Assembly: GCF_005887095.1 (NCBI RefSeq)
Contig: NZ_PNCI01000035.1
Coordinates: 62,001 to 126,000, forward strand
Origin: Pseudoalteromonas rubra
GTDB lineage: Bacteria; Pseudomonadota; Gammaproteobacteria; Enterobacterales; Alteromonadaceae
Length of the DNA stretch: 64,000 bases
Direction of reading: 5' to 3'
A program made the translations under genes and the position numbers. A model generated the notes under the pieces. The model searched no databases and was not told where the DNA came from. It saw only the letters and a program-made list of their open reading frames with translations. Positions 61,702 through 64,000 of this stretch are shown in pieces. Every line of letters starts with the position of its first letter. Position 1 is the first letter of the stretch.

Positions 61702-62985
61702 CTAGTGTGATTTGGCAGGCTTTTTCTTTTTGTTGGGGTAAACTTTGACCACCTTGATCATGTTTTCCTTTATTTCGACCACTTCCATGGGGTAGCCCGC
61801 TATTTTCAGGCCCAACTGTGTCTGTGGAATATCCTCAAGATATTCCACAATCAGTCCGCTGAGGGTTTTTGGACCTTCTGTAGGCAGGTGCCAACGCATT
61901 TCTTTGTTCAGGTCGCGTACGTTCGCGCCACCATCAACCATAACTGAGCCATCATTTTGAATGTCTACCTCGTCGCTCGGGGCTGGTGTTTTGGTTGTGG
62001 TAAAGTCGCCGACGACTTCTTCAAGGATGTCTTCCAGTGTCACCAGGCCCTGGATATCCCCATATTCGTCGACCACCAGACCGATACGCTCTTTGTTTTG
62101 CTGGAACTTTAAAAGTTGCGTGTTCAGTGAAGTGCTTTCCGGAATATAGTAAATTTCTCGCACTGCTCGCAGCAGTGAAGGCTTGTCAAACTGTTCTTTG
62201 GTCAACAGACGCAAAGCATCGCGTGAATGGATAAAGCCAACGGCGTCATCTATCTGGTCACGATATAGCAGTACCCGGGTGTGCTGAGCATTGGTGAGCT
62301 GTTTAGAGATCACTTTCCAGTCGTCGTTGATATCTATCGCATTGATCTCACTGCGTGGGATCATAATGTCTTCAACCGTCACATGATCCAAATCCAAAAT
62401 GGAGGTCATCATGTCCTGGTGGTTGGTTGGCAACATAGCGCCTGATTCATTGAGGACAGTTTTGAGCTCTTCTTTACTCAGGCTGTGCTCTTCTATCTGC
62501 TCCGGTGATACGCCAATCAGTTTCAACATGCCGTTGGTGATCCAGTTTACGGTCACAACCACAGGGAAGAGTATTTTTAGCAGGAGTTTCAGAATCACAG
62601 AGCTGGGAAACGCGATTTTTTCGGGGTACAGTGCCGCCAGTGTTTTCGGTGTAACTTCTGCAAAGATCAAGATGACCAAGGTCAGAGCAAAGGTGGCAAC
62701 CACAATACCTGCATCACCCAGTAAGCGCATACCCAAAACGGTAGCAACCGCTGAAGCGGCAATGTTAACCAGGTTATTTCCGATTAAGATCAGACCAATT
62801 AAACGGTCCGGGCGTTTTAAAAGTTCGTCTACGCGCTGTGCCGACTTGTGTTTTTCTTTAACCAAGTGGCGCAATCGGTAGCGATTGATAGACATGATCC
62901 CGGTTTCCGAACTGGAAAAATAGCCCGAGAGCAGAACAAGCACGCCAAGAATAATAAACAAGGCGCTGGTTGATATGTCGTCCAA
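61702..62985 (-). CDS. corB: CorB/YfjD-type CNNM transport protein
   Basis: A 427-residue CNNM/CorC-family membrane protein, the size of E. coli YfjD (CorB). Residues 1-180 hold the DUF21 membrane domain (LVLLSGYFSSSETGIMSINR; LIGNNLVNIAASAVATVLG; IFAEVTPKTLAALYPEK). The two CBS domains follow (VEDIMIPRSEINAID; RIGLVVDEYGDIQGLVTLED), then the CorC_HlyC domain. It is implicated in magnesium efflux or homeostasis. Its neighbour is ypjD, as in E. coli next to ffh. Confidence 0.94.
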   Translation of the reverse strand: MDDISTSALFIILGVLVLLSGYFSSSETGIMSINRYRLRHLVKEKHKSAQRVDELLKRPDRLIGLILIGNNLVNIAASAVATVLGMRLLGDAGIVVATFALTLVILIFAEVTPKTLAALYPEKIAFPSSVILKLLLKILFPVVVTVNWITNGMLKLIGVSPEQIEEHSLSKEELKTVLNESGAMLPTNHQDMMTSILDLDHVTVEDIMIPRSEINAIDINDDWKVISKQLTNAQHTRVLLYRDQIDDAVGFIHSRDALRLLTKEQFDKPSLLRAVREIYYIPESTSLNTQLLKFQQNKERIGLVVDEYGDIQGLVTLEDILEEVVGDFTTTKTPAPSDEVDIQNDGSVMVDGGANVRDLNKEMRWHLPTEGPKTLSGLIVEYLEDIPQTQLGLKIAGYPMEVVEIKENMIKVVKVYPNKKKKPAKSH

Positions 62986-63078
62986 CAGAGGATCCCTTTT
63001 TTGCTTACGAAGGAGTATTAAGCGTTAGCCAGAATTCAGAGTCAAGTCAAAAAGCATGAACTTAAGTTAAAACTTAGA

Positions 63079-63885
63079 TTAAAACTTTCCTAAGATCACT
63101 TCTTGAACAAATCGACTGCCGAAATAAGCCAATGTCACAATGCCTGAGGCGCCCAATACCGCGAATACCACAGATTTACCGCGCCAGCCAAACTGGTGGT
63201 GGCCAATGGTCACTGCGGTAAAGATACACCAGGCAAGCAGCGACAGTACTGTCTTGTGTAAGAACTCTTTGGCAAACATGCCCTCGAGGAACACAAAACC
63301 AGACAACAGCGCCAGAGTTAACAGTCCGGTGCCGACGGTCAATAACTGATACAACTGGGACTCAACCTGCATCAATGGCGGAAGGTGACTGTGCATGATG
63401 GCCAAATCTTTTTCTTTTAACCTGCGATCAATAAAATAAAACTGTACCGCGTAAAGCGTGGCAATGATAAGCACGCAGTAAGCCAGTAAAGACAGGGAAA
63501 TATGTACCACCAAGCCAATATCTACGTCCAGCGATTTCATCACTATGTGGTGAGGGACAAACAGGCTGGCGACCAGAAGTATCGAGGCGAAGCCATAGAC
63601 AACCGGCAATAACAAAGTGGCCGGAAACTTTAAAGAAACCGTGGTCACCGACACCACAATGACCCAACAGGTAAGCAACGCCACATTAATGGTACTGAGA
63701 TCTTGGCCATCCTGCGTAAACACGGAGTTTACCAGTACCAGCATATGGCTGAGTATCGCCACGGTGCTGAAAATAATGGTCAGCTTTTGACTAGGGCCTT
63801 CCTTATGGAATAGGCGCGATAGTACGTGCCCGGTGGCAAGTACATAAAACAGACTGGCAAACAAAGATAAACTGATGATCAACAT
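63079..63885 (-). CDS. ypjD: CcsA/YpjD-family inner-membrane protein
   Basis: A 268-residue polytopic protein with eight hydrophobic segments. It resembles the cytochrome c assembly protein CcsA (DIGLVVHISLSLLAYCVLII; FLEGMFAKEFLHKTVLSLLAW), though the E. coli homologue YpjD has no proven role in heme delivery. Conserved His residues at both ends of the WWD-like region (HISLSL; HHQFGW) fit the family. In many gammaproteobacteria it is divergent from ffh, which would start just beyond the right edge. The last 115 bases of the window hold no gene. Confidence 0.9.
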   Translation of the reverse strand: MLIISLSLFASLFYVLATGHVLSRLFHKEGPSQKLTIIFSTVAILSHMLVLVNSVFTQDGQDLSTINVALLTCWVIVVSVTTVSLKFPATLLLPVVYGFASILLVASLFVPHHIVMKSLDVDIGLVVHISLSLLAYCVLIIATLYAVQFYFIDRRLKEKDLAIMHSHLPPLMQVESQLYQLLTVGTGLLTLALLSGFVFLEGMFAKEFLHKTVLSLLAWCIFTAVTIGHHQFGWRGKSVVFAVLGASGIVTLAYFGSRFVQEVILGKF

Positions 63886-64000
63886 GAATGGCTTTCTACT
63901 TACATGCTCCTTTTGTAGGCTATTGTATTTTAAGCACGGGTTCTTGCATAGGGGCAGGGAAAAAGTTTCTTAACTGACTTGAATACTGTATTAGTGACGC

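Overview
The window looks like a chromosomal segment of a marine gammaproteobacterium, most likely Alteromonadales and Pseudoalteromonas-like. The reasons are the large TonB-dependent receptors with an MLN(T/S)K(V/I)TKAVRLAL-type N-terminus, moderate GC, and housekeeping gene order typical of gammaproteobacteria (murJ-ribF-ileS-lspA-fkpB-ispH, bamD/rluD-pgeF-clpB, corB-ypjD). The genus is inferred from these features; no marker gene was compared. There are no rRNA or tRNA genes, insertion sequences, prophage genes or CRISPR arrays.

Region 1 (1-12.2 kb): a nearly complete RND efflux permease that runs off the left edge, an unrecognised protein built from two internal repeats, a secreted Nep1-like (NPP1) cytolysin, a ComFB-YbaM pair, and a minus-strand cluster dinG - TSUP permease - priC - histone-deacetylase-like gene. 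This cluster is divergent from polB (DNA polymerase II), with a LexA-like box between them. Region 2 (12.2-31.1 kb): two large TonB-dependent receptors separated by a 1.1-kb gap, a small lipoprotein, an HrpB-like helicase, mtfA, the cold-shock-type helicase deaD, grxA, ppiC, a third TonB-dependent receptor, a TlpA-like thioredoxin and a two-domain acyltransferase. Region 3 (31.2-34.7 kb): a GhrA-type reductase, a candidate structured RNA, a 51-residue membrane peptide, smrA, two unrecognised membrane proteins and a stand-alone receiver protein.

Region 4 (34.7-51.7 kb): rpsT, then a long plus-strand run murJ-ribF-ileS-lspA-fkpB-ispH, a LytS/LytTR (FimS/AlgR-like) two-component pair, and the type IV pilus minor pilin genes pilV-pilW-pilX-pilY1-pilE. 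Two GspH/FimT-type minor pilins point back at them from the minus strand. In Pseudomonas aeruginosa the same housekeeping block adjoins the minor pilin operon, and FimS/AlgR controls that operon from a distant locus. Here the regulator genes sit directly upstream of their presumed target, and a good LytTR-type direct repeat lies between them.

Region 5 (51.7-64 kb): glnB, bamD divergent from rluD-pgeF, clpB behind a sigma-32-like promoter, a quinone-oxidoreductase-like gene, gshA, an SLT-like lipoprotein, then a tandem pair of 82-residue peptides with a shared double-glycine leader and seven cysteines each, and corB-ypjD. The peptide pair looks like ribosomally made, exported peptide precursors with no processing enzymes in view. 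It is the strongest candidate for an undescribed system in the window.
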